49,036 nucleotides of DNA, taken from NCBI GenBank assembly GCA_900465665.1, contig UBJO01000027.1:1-49036 (forward strand), written 5' to 3'. Below are positions 16,622 through 25,400 of the stretch, one piece after another. This DNA comes from Hyphomicrobiales bacterium. Its GTDB lineage: Bacteria > Pseudomonadota > Alphaproteobacteria > Rhizobiales > Rhizobiaceae. The notes beneath the pieces are model-generated. The model did no database searches. It had not been told where the DNA came from and saw only the letters and a list, made by a program, of their open reading frames with translations. The position numbers and the translations under genes were made by a program. The stretch's first letter is position 1; each line of letters starts with the position of its first letter.

Positions 16622-16830
16622 TGGGTGTTTTGATCTCTCGCCACCTCGCGAACCAAATTTACATCAATGACCAGAAGCTCAGCCACTACATTTTCCGGAG
16701 TGCCCCTCCTTAGAAGCCTCGCGATGTCATGACGAAGGACAACGGTGAGCTCACCAGCGTTCTCACGATCAATCTGATCGAGATCCGCGAGCATAGCCTC
16801 AGTACCATCTATGAATCCTTCTCGTGCCAT
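16594..16830 (-). CDS. Small hypothetical protein, 78 aa
   Basis: The ATG at 16830 follows a good ribosome binding site (AAGGGAG, 6 bases upstream). The product is helical and acidic with a basic middle (LRHDIARLLRRGT) and shows no family I can name. It converges with, and overlaps by 28 bases, the 264-residue gene on the plus strand. The clean ribosome site is the main support. Its size would suit an antitoxin or small regulator, but nothing in the sequence shows this. Confidence 0.5.
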   Translation of the reverse strand: MAREGFIDGTEAMLADLDQIDRENAGELTVVLRHDIARLLRRGTPENVVAELLVIDVNLVREVARDQNTHQSDASIRM

Positions 16831-16959
16831 GAATGGCTCCCTTCTTACAAAATGATCCGCAACAGGTAATGTAACCGTCCGAGTGAGGCGCTTCCACTTG
16901 ATTCACTGCGCATCACGATATTCTGTTTCGAGCCCTGCGGCTCGACCTATGATGAGTTT

Positions 16960-17525
16960 GGAGGCAGTGCCCGCAAGTCACAAGTGACTTCACGCTCGAA
17001 GTCGTGCCCCATCACGACCAGACAGGACCAGATTTCTGTTTGACGGTTCCAGTACTCGAGGGGAAATTGATATCCCAAGGCTCTGGGCAGGTGAAGCCTG
17101 TTGTGATGCTGGAACCGCAGTGACAGTCAAGCTATGATGGTTTTGGCGTCCGGGATGGCATTGACCGAGAGGCAATCGCGTTTGATGAACGTCTTTACCA
17201 AGGAATCGGCCAATCCGTTGGACTGTGGGCTGCGGACCGGCGTCGTGCGAGGTTCCATCCCAATATCGAGCGTCAGCGATTTCGTTTGACGCAATAAAGT
17301 TTGATCCAGTGTCAGTCAGCCATTCGATGCGCTTATAAAGGATATTGATGCGGCCGAGGCGGTTTTCGACGGCCGTTACAATAAGGTCCTGAACATATTC
17401 GCTCTTTATGCCTTCAGGGGTGGCGACATGGGCAACGCGTCGCGGACCCCCATTCAAGCGCAAAGACGACGCTGACCTTTTCCTTGTTTATGGCAGCCGA
17501 TTTCGAAACCGCCGGAGCATTCTCG
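16960..17525 (-). mobile_element. IS3-family OrfB (integrase) remnant
   Basis: On the minus strand pieces of an IS3-type DDE integrase are spread over frames. They read CSGGFEIGC, EKVSVVFALE, VQDLIVTAVENRLG, IEWLTDTGSNFIA, then after a frameshift near 17265 RTTPVRSPQSNGLADSLV and RDCLSVNAIPDAKTII, a stop near 17128, and NRLHLPRALGYQFPLEYW. The DTGS and SPQSNG segments are the usual catalytic surroundings. At least two frameshifts and one stop make it inactive, and I could not find intact terminal repeats. It lies directly after the WYL regulator stop. Confidence 0.85.
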
Positions 17526-17531
17526 CCGATA

Positions 17532-18515
17532 TCACGGCAAGGCTCCGAAATCCGGCCTTCGATGAGCGTGCACCATCGACCGTAGCCCTTCAGGCGCGAT
17601 AACTTCTACCTTGTCTCCCCATTGGTAGAGGTGCCATGTCATCTCCAGCCAGCCTGCCGCATGGAAGCGGACGATCAGACTTCCGTCATCCATTGGCTCT
17701 AGAACCTGCGTCGGGTGAAATTGGAACTCTGCGGCACGCGAGGCAGCCTCCGGTGCAAACCGCCAAATTACCTCGCCGTACTGCGCAGGGTCCTGGTAGA
17801 CCCCAAATGATTGGGCGGCGTATTCCTGAAGTGAGAACCCGTCTGCCATTGCAAAGCTCTCATCCAAGGCTTCTGCCGATCGAATCCGATCAGTTCGGAA
17901 GTTGAGTATCGTTTCTCCACGAGATGGTTGCCTTGCCACCAGGTAGCTGCGGTGACCGAGGAGCAATCCATGTGGCTCGATGATCCGCAGAGGAGCATCC
18001 GGGTCGCCATATTGTAAACGCAATCGGAACGGTCCTCGGAGCGCTTCGATAATTGCGTCGAGAACCGTTGGCTTCAAGTTTACCCGCGGTCCCGGCTTCG
18101 TCACGGAACCCATGGCCGTAAGCACCGCCTCGGCATCTGCTTCCGTTCGCAGCGCATCCCTCGGCGCAAGTCGGGACAGCAACCCTTCTCGCAGATCGGA
18201 AAGCGCTCTGGCATGGCGAACCCGTCCTTCGCTTTGTGCAGTGCGTCCGGCGATCTCCAGTGCCTCGATTGCGGTCTCTTCCCGCGGTTTCAAGCGATCA
18301 AGCAGCGGATCGGCAACCCGCCATCGGCGACGGCGATCATTTCCGTCCTGCCATGTGACCCCGGTGAACACAGTCTCGAGTGCCTCGGTCATACGTTGGG
18401 CGGTTCGGTGCGAAACGTCGAACTCCTCGCTGATTTCATCAAGACTGATGCCTGCGCGTCGTGCGGCCGCCAGCCGAGCAAGACGGATCAAATCCTGGGC
18501 TTTGGATAACGACAT
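17532..18515 (-). CDS. WYL-domain transcriptional regulator (BrxR/CapW-like layout)
   Basis: This 327-residue protein has an N-terminal winged helix (about 1-60: LAAARRAGISLDEISEEFDV, SHRTAQRMTEAL), then a WYL domain (about 150-230: LRLQYGDP, IEPHGLLLGHRSYLVARQ, FRTDRIRSAEAL) and a C-terminal WCX-like region. Such proteins often repress defence loci (BREX, CBASS) and sense ligands through the WYL domain. The start is ATG 18515 with GGGAG 5 bases upstream; an in-frame start at 18539 lies inside the operator. It is divergent from the nuclease-helicase operon and carries a perfect inverted repeat at 18531-18551, so autorepression and control of that operon are likely. Confidence 0.85.
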   Translation of the reverse strand: MSLSKAQDLIRLARLAAARRAGISLDEISEEFDVSHRTAQRMTEALETVFTGVTWQDGNDRRRRWRVADPLLDRLKPREETAIEALEIAGRTAQSEGRVRHARALSDLREGLLSRLAPRDALRTEADAEAVLTAMGSVTKPGPRVNLKPTVLDAIIEALRGPFRLRLQYGDPDAPLRIIEPHGLLLGHRSYLVARQPSRGETILNFRTDRIRSAEALDESFAMADGFSLQEYAAQSFGVYQDPAQYGEVIWRFAPEAASRAAEFQFHPTQVLEPMDDGSLIVRFHAAGWLEMTWHLYQWGDKVEVIAPEGLRSMVHAHRRPDFGALP

Positions 18516-18530
18516 CACAGCTCCCGATGA

Positions 18531-18551
18531 GGGTGACACGAAATGTCACCC
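18531..18551. promoter_or_regulatory. Inverted-repeat operator of the WYL regulator
   Basis: GGGTGACA and TGTCACCC are exact reverse complements separated by 5 bases. The repeat starts 16 bases before the WYL regulator ATG, at the edge of its ribosome site, and lies in the region between the divergent genes. A half-like copy, gtgacac, recurs at about 18688. A TATAAG-like -10 box for the minus strand overlaps 18558-18566, so binding here would block the regulator transcript. Confidence 0.65.
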
Positions 18552-18644
18552 AAGCACCTTATAACCCAGTTCACATTCAGTCGAGAGCTAATCGAGTTGC
18601 GGGCACCGCGTTCGCTTAGCGTCGAAGCACAAGGGGATTTTACC

Positions 18645-18941
18645 ATGGCCAAGATCATCAAAATCGAGCGCCTCACGCGGTGTGAGAGTGACACGGCACC
18701 TACAACATCGCCAACAAAGGGTGCCGGTATTGTAGTCAGAAGCTCGGAACTGCGGAGTTCCGCACCTATCGAACACCTTCCAGCAGGATATGAGATACGC
18801 TTAGGTCTCGCTGTTGCCGATCGTGTTCGCGACCGCCTCGCACGTGAACGAAGACTCCTGCGCCGCAAGGGCATTTTCTCGGTATACGGTCGCGTCGTCT
18901 CGTCTCTTCCACGGACAATGCGGCCACGAGCGTGGTTCTAG
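18645..18941 (+). CDS. Small basic protein before the nuclease-helicase gene
   Basis: The ATG at 18645 follows AAGGGG by 8 bases and opens a 98-codon frame. The product is basic, begins MAKIIKIERLTR, has a serine/threonine-rich middle and an arginine-rich helix (DRVRDRLARERRLLRRKG). I know no family for it. It lies between the divergent operator and the nuclease-helicase gene (start 19046) and is probably the first gene of that operon. The frame stays open back to 18543, but without a ribosome site. Confidence 0.45.
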   Translation: MAKIIKIERLTRCESDTAPTTSPTKGAGIVVRSSELRSSAPIEHLPAGYEIRLGLAVADRVRDRLARERRLLRRKGIFSVYGRVVSSLPRTMRPRAWF

Positions 18942-19045
18942 CCGAGTTTTATCGTTGTCTGACCAACCTCTGTCACCTGTACTGCTCACGTTGCAACCGA
19001 TAGATATGCATCCTCGCCGGTTGCGAAGATTCGAAGGGGCGTTCC

Positions 19046-22000
19046 ATGAGATACTTAGATGGCAACCTACTCTTTTCGGCATCGGACCTAATGCGTTTCA
19101 TGGGCTGCGCTCACTCGACGACGCTCGATCTTATGCATCTTCGCGGGGAGGGGCCGGATCCGCGTCAAGATACTGAGGACGCTGCCCTGTTGCAGAAGCA
19201 GGGAGATATGCACGAAGCCGCACATCTCGCCCGGCTTGGATCGGCAGGCCGCGAAATCGTCGAGATCAAGCGGGGTGACTTAGCTGCAAATGTTAAGGCA
19301 ACTAGGGAAGCTCTGACATCCGGAGCGGAGGTGATCTTCCAGGGGGCGCTTCTCTCGGGAAACTGGGGTGGCTGGTCGGATTTCCTTGAAAAAGTAGGTC
19401 GTCCGTCGAAGCTGGGAAACTTCAGCTACGAGGTTGCCGACACCAAGCTCAAACGCCGCCCGCATCCCAAGCATGTGCTTCAACTGGTTTTGTACTCCGA
19501 CCTTCTGATGGAGGTACAGGGAGTAGCCCCTGATTTCGCTCACATTGAACTGGGTGATGGAACACGCGCTTCGCTTCGCCTTGGTGACTACTCGGCCTAC
19601 GCCCGGATGGCGCGATCCCGTCTCGAGAACTTCGTGGCTGATCCAACCCCCACAAAGCCGGCGCCGTCTTCCGAATGTGGACTTTGTCGTTGGGCCGATC
19701 ATTGTGGGTCTGTCTGGCTTGCAGAGGACAGCTTGTTCAACGTTGCGAACATCACACGGGGGCAAGTGAAAAAGCTCGAGGCGGCAGGCGTCGTAACGAT
19801 GGCACAGCTTGCCGCATTTGACAGGCCGATCCGCGGAATGGCGTCGGCCACCTTTGAGAAATTAAAGGGACAGGCCCGTCTCCAACACGCTAGAAAGACC
19901 GGCGAGCCAACTTATGAATTGCGTCCGAAAGTTCCGGGCAAAGGGTTTGACCTCCTACCGGAGCCGCAACAGGGCGACCTGTTTTACGACATTGAAGGCG
20001 ACCCCTATTATGAAGGCGGCCTGGAGTACCTCCATGGCGTATGGTTTGATGGTAGCTTTCGCTCATTCTGGGCGCATGACCATGATGCCGAAGCTGCGGC
20101 CCTCAGCGAGCTATTCGAGTTTTTCCGCGCTCGGCTCAACGCGTATCCAAACGCTCGGATCTATCACTACGCCCCCTACGAAATTACGGCCCTCCGCCGT
20201 CTGACCGCCAAGTACGGAATTGGAGAGGCATTCCTTGATCGTCTGCTCAGAGAGCGACGCTTCGTTGATCTCTACGCCGTTGTCCGTAGCGGGCTATTGG
20301 CTTCCGAATCCAACTATTCGATCAAGTCTCTCGAGGCGTTTTACGGACTCAAGCGGGAAGGGGAGGTTAAAACAGCCGGAGGCTCTGTCGTCGCCTATGA
20401 AGCTTGGAGGGAGAGCGGCGAGCAAACCATTCTCGATGAGATCGAGGACTACAATCGGATCGACTGTCTCTCGACGGAAATGCTGCGCGATTGGCTGGTT
20501 TCTGTCCGCCCCGAAGGCGATTGGCCATTGTTCACTGTCGATGCGACCGACAAGGAGATCGAAGAGGACGAGGAAACCGTACAGGTTCGAGCGCGGCTCT
20601 CTGCATCGCGGCTGCCGGAAACACGTCAAGAAATGCTTTTTAATCTCGGCCGCTTCCACAAACGCGAGGCGAAGCCTGCTTGGTGGGCAATTTTCGACAG
20701 TCTCAGCCAAGAAGATGACGAGCTCATCGACGATCTGGACGCGTTGGGCGGTTTGGTTGCCAAAGGGTCGCTGGAGATGATCAACCGATCGGTGGTCAGA
20801 ACATACCGTTTTCCACCCCAAGAGACAAAGTTGCGCACTGGAGGTAGGGCGACAGTGCCGACCCCGGAGGGCTTTGCCTCGGTATCGATCGAGAACCTAG
20901 ATCGCGGCGACAACACCGTCACGGTGAAGGTTGGCATCAAGAAAGCCGATATCCTCGGAAAGCATCTAACTCTCCATCCGGACACCCCCCTGAACACCGG
21001 GGTTCTTGCCGCGGCTATCGCAGATGTTGTCCGTGATCAATGTGAAACTCGCCGATATCGTGCCATTGACGATCTTCTGTCTGCAGCACCGCCCCGCTTG
21101 TCGGGGAAACCAGGAGAGATCTCAAAAGGAAGCGATTCTGTAGCCGGGACAATTGCGGCTGTGCACCGCATGGATGAAACGGTACTTCCGATTCAAGGGC
21201 CTCCCGGCACCGGGAAAACCCACGTCACTGCGAGAGCCATTCTGTCGCTCGTAGAGGCAGGATATCGTGTTGGAGTTGCCTCCAATAGTCATGAGGCAAT
21301 CAGGAACGTCTTGCTCGGGTGCCTCAAGGCGCGTGAGGAAAGCGGTAGCGCATTGCCGCTGGACATAGTGCACAAACTATCAGGCGACGACGACGGATAT
21401 CCTGATTTCGCTAGGGTCCGGCGAACGACCGACAACAGTGTTGCCGAGGAAAGCGGCCAGATCGTCGGCGGGACAGCATTCTTCTTCTCCCGCGACCCGA
21501 ACATCCAGGCGTTTGATTGGCTCTTCGTGGACGAGGCGGGGCAGGTCAGCCTGGCAAACATGACAGCCATGGGACGAGCCGCCAGAAACATCGTCCTCGT
21601 CGGCGATCCAAGACAATTGCCACAGGTTATCCAAGGCGCGCATCCGGAACCCGCGAACCTGTCGTGCTTAGAATGGATGCTCGCTGGACACGCGACGGTG
21701 CCGCCAGATCGCGGTATATTTTTGGCGACGACCCGGCGGATGCACCCAGACGTGTGCAGCTTCATTTCGGAGCAGGTCTACGAAGGACGCCTGAAAAGTC
21801 ACTCCGACACAAAGCAACAGCGCGTATTCGAAACAGATTTCCCGGAAGCGGGTGCTTTCTGGCTGCCAGTGTCACATGACGGAAACACGCAAGTCTCTGT
21901 TGAAGAGGTCGCAGCAATCTCAAAGGCTGCGAAGACACTTGTCGGAGGCAAGCTGACAGATAAGAACGGTGTGACGAGGAATATCGATTACACCGATATC

Positions 22001-22321
22001 ATCGTCGTCGCCCCTTACAACGCCCAAGTCAACGCTCTCCGCGACGCGCTGCCAGCCGGCATCCGTGTCGGTACGGTCGATAAGTTTCAAGGCCAGGAGG
22101 CGACTATCTGCATTGTTTCGATGACGGCGTCGTCAATCGAAGACTCCGCACGCGGAATGGAGTTCCTGTTCTCGCTCAACCGCATAAACGTTGCCATTTC
22201 GAGGGCCAAAGCGCTGGCCTTGGTCTTTGCTGAGCCGCGCTTGCGGGAGACCAAGTGCAAGACCGTTGACCAGATGCGGTTGGCAAACACGTTGTGCGCG
22301 CTCAAGGAGATCGAAGCATGA
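19046..22321 (+). CDS. Dna2-like FeS nuclease-helicase (TM0106 family)
   Basis: This 1091-residue protein has three enzyme modules. Residues 1-230 are a RecB/Cas4-like PD-(D/E)XK domain (GWSDFL, EVADTKLK, QLVLYSDLL) with four cysteines, C21, C211, C214 and C220, placed as in 4Fe-4S nucleases. Residues about 305-490 are an RNase H-like YprB-type domain (FYDIEGDPYY, YHYAPYE, YNRIDCLSTEML). Residues about 700-1080 are a UPF1-like superfamily 1 helicase: GPPGTGKT at 718-725, VDEAGQ near 829, DKFQGQEA and a final NVAISRAK. AAGGGG precedes the ATG. It should unwind and cut nucleic acid. Its TGA overlaps the next start by ATGA. Confidence 0.88.
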   Translation: MRYLDGNLLFSASDLMRFMGCAHSTTLDLMHLRGEGPDPRQDTEDAALLQKQGDMHEAAHLARLGSAGREIVEIKRGDLAANVKATREALTSGAEVIFQGALLSGNWGGWSDFLEKVGRPSKLGNFSYEVADTKLKRRPHPKHVLQLVLYSDLLMEVQGVAPDFAHIELGDGTRASLRLGDYSAYARMARSRLENFVADPTPTKPAPSSECGLCRWADHCGSVWLAEDSLFNVANITRGQVKKLEAAGVVTMAQLAAFDRPIRGMASATFEKLKGQARLQHARKTGEPTYELRPKVPGKGFDLLPEPQQGDLFYDIEGDPYYEGGLEYLHGVWFDGSFRSFWAHDHDAEAAALSELFEFFRARLNAYPNARIYHYAPYEITALRRLTAKYGIGEAFLDRLLRERRFVDLYAVVRSGLLASESNYSIKSLEAFYGLKREGEVKTAGGSVVAYEAWRESGEQTILDEIEDYNRIDCLSTEMLRDWLVSVRPEGDWPLFTVDATDKEIEEDEETVQVRARLSASRLPETRQEMLFNLGRFHKREAKPAWWAIFDSLSQEDDELIDDLDALGGLVAKGSLEMINRSVVRTYRFPPQETKLRTGGRATVPTPEGFASVSIENLDRGDNTVTVKVGIKKADILGKHLTLHPDTPLNTGVLAAAIADVVRDQCETRRYRAIDDLLSAAPPRLSGKPGEISKGSDSVAGTIAAVHRMDETVLPIQGPPGTGKTHVTARAILSLVEAGYRVGVASNSHEAIRNVLLGCLKAREESGSALPLDIVHKLSGDDDGYPDFARVRRTTDNSVAEESGQIVGGTAFFFSRDPNIQAFDWLFVDEAGQVSLANMTAMGRAARNIVLVGDPRQLPQVIQGAHPEPANLSCLEWMLAGHATVPPDRGIFLATTRRMHPDVCSFISEQVYEGRLKSHSDTKQQRVFETDFPEAGAFWLPVSHDGNTQVSVEEVAAISKAAKTLVGGKLTDKNGVTRNIDYTDIIVVAPYNAQVNALRDALPAGIRVGTVDKFQGQEATICIVSMTASSIEDSARGMEFLFSLNRINVAISRAKALALVFAEPRLRETKCKTVDQMRLANTLCALKEIEA

Positions 22322-22449
22322 AGGCAAAGTTAGGGCTTTGCCTGCACGTTGCACTTTGCGGCGGGCTTAGGGAGTTCGCCATTCGAAAGTCGGCCGGGCC
22401 GACAGAGCTTAAATCCGTGCAGAAGGCACGCTTCGTCGGAGATCGGTAA
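22318..22449 (+). CDS. Small coupled ORF, 43 aa
   Basis: The start ATG (22318-22320) overlaps the helicase stop as ATGA and has an excellent ribosome site, AAGGAG, 8 bases upstream. The stop TAA (22447-22449) overlaps the ATG of the ATPase gene as TAATG. The 43-residue product is basic, begins MKAKLGLCLHVALCGG with two cysteines in a hydrophobic stretch, and ends KARFVGDR. I know no homologue. Exact overlap on both sides suggests real translation, either as a small subunit or to bring ribosomes to the ATPase start. Confidence 0.6.
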   Translation: MKAKLGLCLHVALCGGLREFAIRKSAGPTELKSVQKARFVGDR

Positions 22450-25400
22450 TGCTCAATATAGTATCGGAGACGGCCGATCACGGTGCCGCCAATGGCACAA
22501 GCGCGTCCCAACTACGCGAAAAGCTCGACAAGCAGATACGAAACGCTGTGGACACAACACGCGACGAACTCGGCAATTACAAGAGTCTGCGCAACCTCAG
22601 CGAGGTGATCGGCGGTGAGTATGGTGACCGGGTTATCTTCGAGCTTTTTCAGAACGCTCATGATGCTCATCGTCAGGGAAATAATGGCGAGATATATCTC
22701 AAGCTGGTCATACGAGGAGATGACGACGCCGATCTTTACGTTGCCAACAAGGGGCAGGGCTTCGACTGGGAGAACGTCGAGGCAATCCGCAACATAGCGG
22801 TTTCCAGCAAATCTGTGGGCGAGGGAATCGGGAACAAAGGTCTCGGCTTTCGTAGTATCGAGATACTGACCGATGACGTGCGGATATACAGCCAAGAACT
22901 CGCCCGCCCAGCGGAAACGTTCGATGGTTTCTGTTTTCGTTTTGCAGGAGCCGATGAAGTTCGGCAGCTTGCGCTTGCGGTTTCAAACGATGAATCGATC
23001 GCCTCCGACGTCGCTGCCACGTTGCCTCGTTATCTCGCGTCTGTGCCGATAGCCGGCCAGTCGGCAGATATCTGCTACTTTGCTCAACGGGGTTTTGCCA
23101 CCGTAGTACATGCGCCCCTCAAAACAGCGGCAGCCGTCAAGGTCGCTCGTGAACAATTGGCGAAGCTTCAGACCGCGGACGCACCTCTTTTGCTGTTTCT
23201 TGAGCGACTTGAACGCGTTGTAATCGAGATCGAAGTCGGCGAAGACATCAGACGCATGGAAATGTCTCGCTCAGTTGAGCAACGTCAGATCCAGTCAGAA
23301 TCGCCGAACAGCTATGCAGTCATTTCGATAGAGCCCAGCGGCCGCAGATATGTGATCGCGACCCGTTTGGTTGATCACGACGATCTGCGAGACGCGGTCA
23401 GTAGAAGTGTTCCAGCCGAGCCGCAGCTTAGAAGGTGGCTGAACTGGAGAGGAGATGCCAAGGTATCGGTGGCTGTCGGTCTTGGAGAAGGGGTCGAGGT
23501 TGGCAGAACCTACAATTTTCTACCGATGTCGGAGGATGTTGCATCACCGATCCGCGGGCATATCGATGCCCCCTTTTATGCCACCATTGACCGGCGGCGG
23601 GTAAATTTGGCTCTTCCATTGAATGCATTCCTGATGGACGTGCTTGCTCGTACGGCCGCACAGGCGGCGCTGGACGTCAAGCAGTGCGCTGAGGAGCTTG
23701 GTCGAGCGACGGTGTTCGACTTCGCAGCCTGGGATCCAAGAGACAAGGATAGACTGAGTGGCGCTTGGAAGACGATGGCTTTGGATTGGTCGGACGTCGA
23801 GGTCGTGCCGTCCGCGAACAAGGTTTCGTGGTCATCGATCAAATCAGCGTGGATATGGAGGGATACGGATTACCGCCAGTTCCGCGTGTCGAAGCTTGTT
23901 AAGGCCGGCGTAGCAAACATAGCGGACCCCAATCTCGGAACGGGACGGCTTGGTCGTTTAGAGCATCTGATCGCGTCAACGAATGTTCCCGCGGTCCCCG
24001 CCGGGCAGCATTTGGCAGGTTGGACCGAATTGCTGGCAAAGAAGTTGTTACAGGATAACGTGGCCCCGAAGACCTGGTCGTCGTTCTACAGTGACGTCTC
24101 GAAGGCGTTCGGCACCATCGACGGTCTCTCGTCACTCAAGGCACGGCATTTTCTCAAAGGACGAACAGGCGAACTACATAAGCCTGCCGCTGAAAGCCAT
24201 GAAGATCCCGTCTTCGTTCGGACCGAAGGTCCTTCGAAAAGGGAGAAGAACCGGGCACCGCTTCCTCCCGCGCATTTGGCGAAGCAGTTTGCTATTTTGC
24301 AGGAAGATGTCGGTTTGAAGCCCGACGTGCTGGACCGCTTCACAAAAGCTGGCATTGTCCGGCGTTACGATGCGGTTGAGATATTGAAGGGCGTTGGTGT
24401 CCTCCTTACGAAAAACCCCACCCAAGCCCGGTTGAGTGCAGCGATAAGGTGGGCATTCGAAGTTTGGAAGGCCGAACCCACGCGGGTCCATAAGGTCCTC
24501 CCGACAGTCGGACTTCTGGTCGAAGCACGCAGCGGATGGAAAGCGCCGTCCGAGGTCTACTTCTCCGAGGAATGGACGCAACTCGGCAAGAAAACCGAGA
24601 GATACCTCGCTGAAGCAATGGCTTTTTCCAATGACTGCAAAGTGGCGGCAGGACAGCTTCTGGTGAAAGATCCGTCATGGGTGCTGAACCTAAGCAAGGC
24701 CCGATTGGAATGGACCACGTTTCTGCGGGCGCTTGGTGTCCGGGATGGGCTTCCGTTGGTCGGCGATGCCCTTCCGTCACGGCGCACAGGTTGGATGTGG
24801 AGAGATTTTCTTCGCGAGAAAAATGCGAAGCTCGGCCGAGGTGACGTATGGATCGCGGCTAACGACCATATCCAAATCTCGAACCACAACACGGATTACT
24901 CTTCTAAGGGAATGTTGTGGAGGATACCCGGGCAAATCGAACACCAAAGCTTACCCTCCGAGCTTCGCGAGCGCCTTGCCGAGCTCCTTCTGTGGAAACT
25001 TCGAGACAGCGAAGCCAGTTGGCAATTTTTTAAAATCGGTCGATACGAGCGGGATAGTGTCAATCAGAACGAAAGGTCTTGTGTTTCCCCCGCCGGCGCC
25101 TTCATTCGGGGGGCTGAGTGGATGCCTGCCGAGGGCGAGGACGAAATGTACGCGGCTCTCAGCAAGCTATGGTACACGAGCGACCGGCGGCAGCGCGTCC
25201 CACGTTTCATGCCCCGACCAATCGAGCGCTTTGCTGCTGTCCTCGACGAGAACGATGCCCTCGCTAAGCGCCTTCTTGCTCCGGAATTCGGACTCCTCGA
25301 CTGGGCGGCTCCCAGTCTCGCCCCTAGAAAGTTGATTGGTCTCGCCGCCGAACTGCCAGGACTTGAACCGCGTGAACGCGTCAACTTCAGAAAAGCCAAT

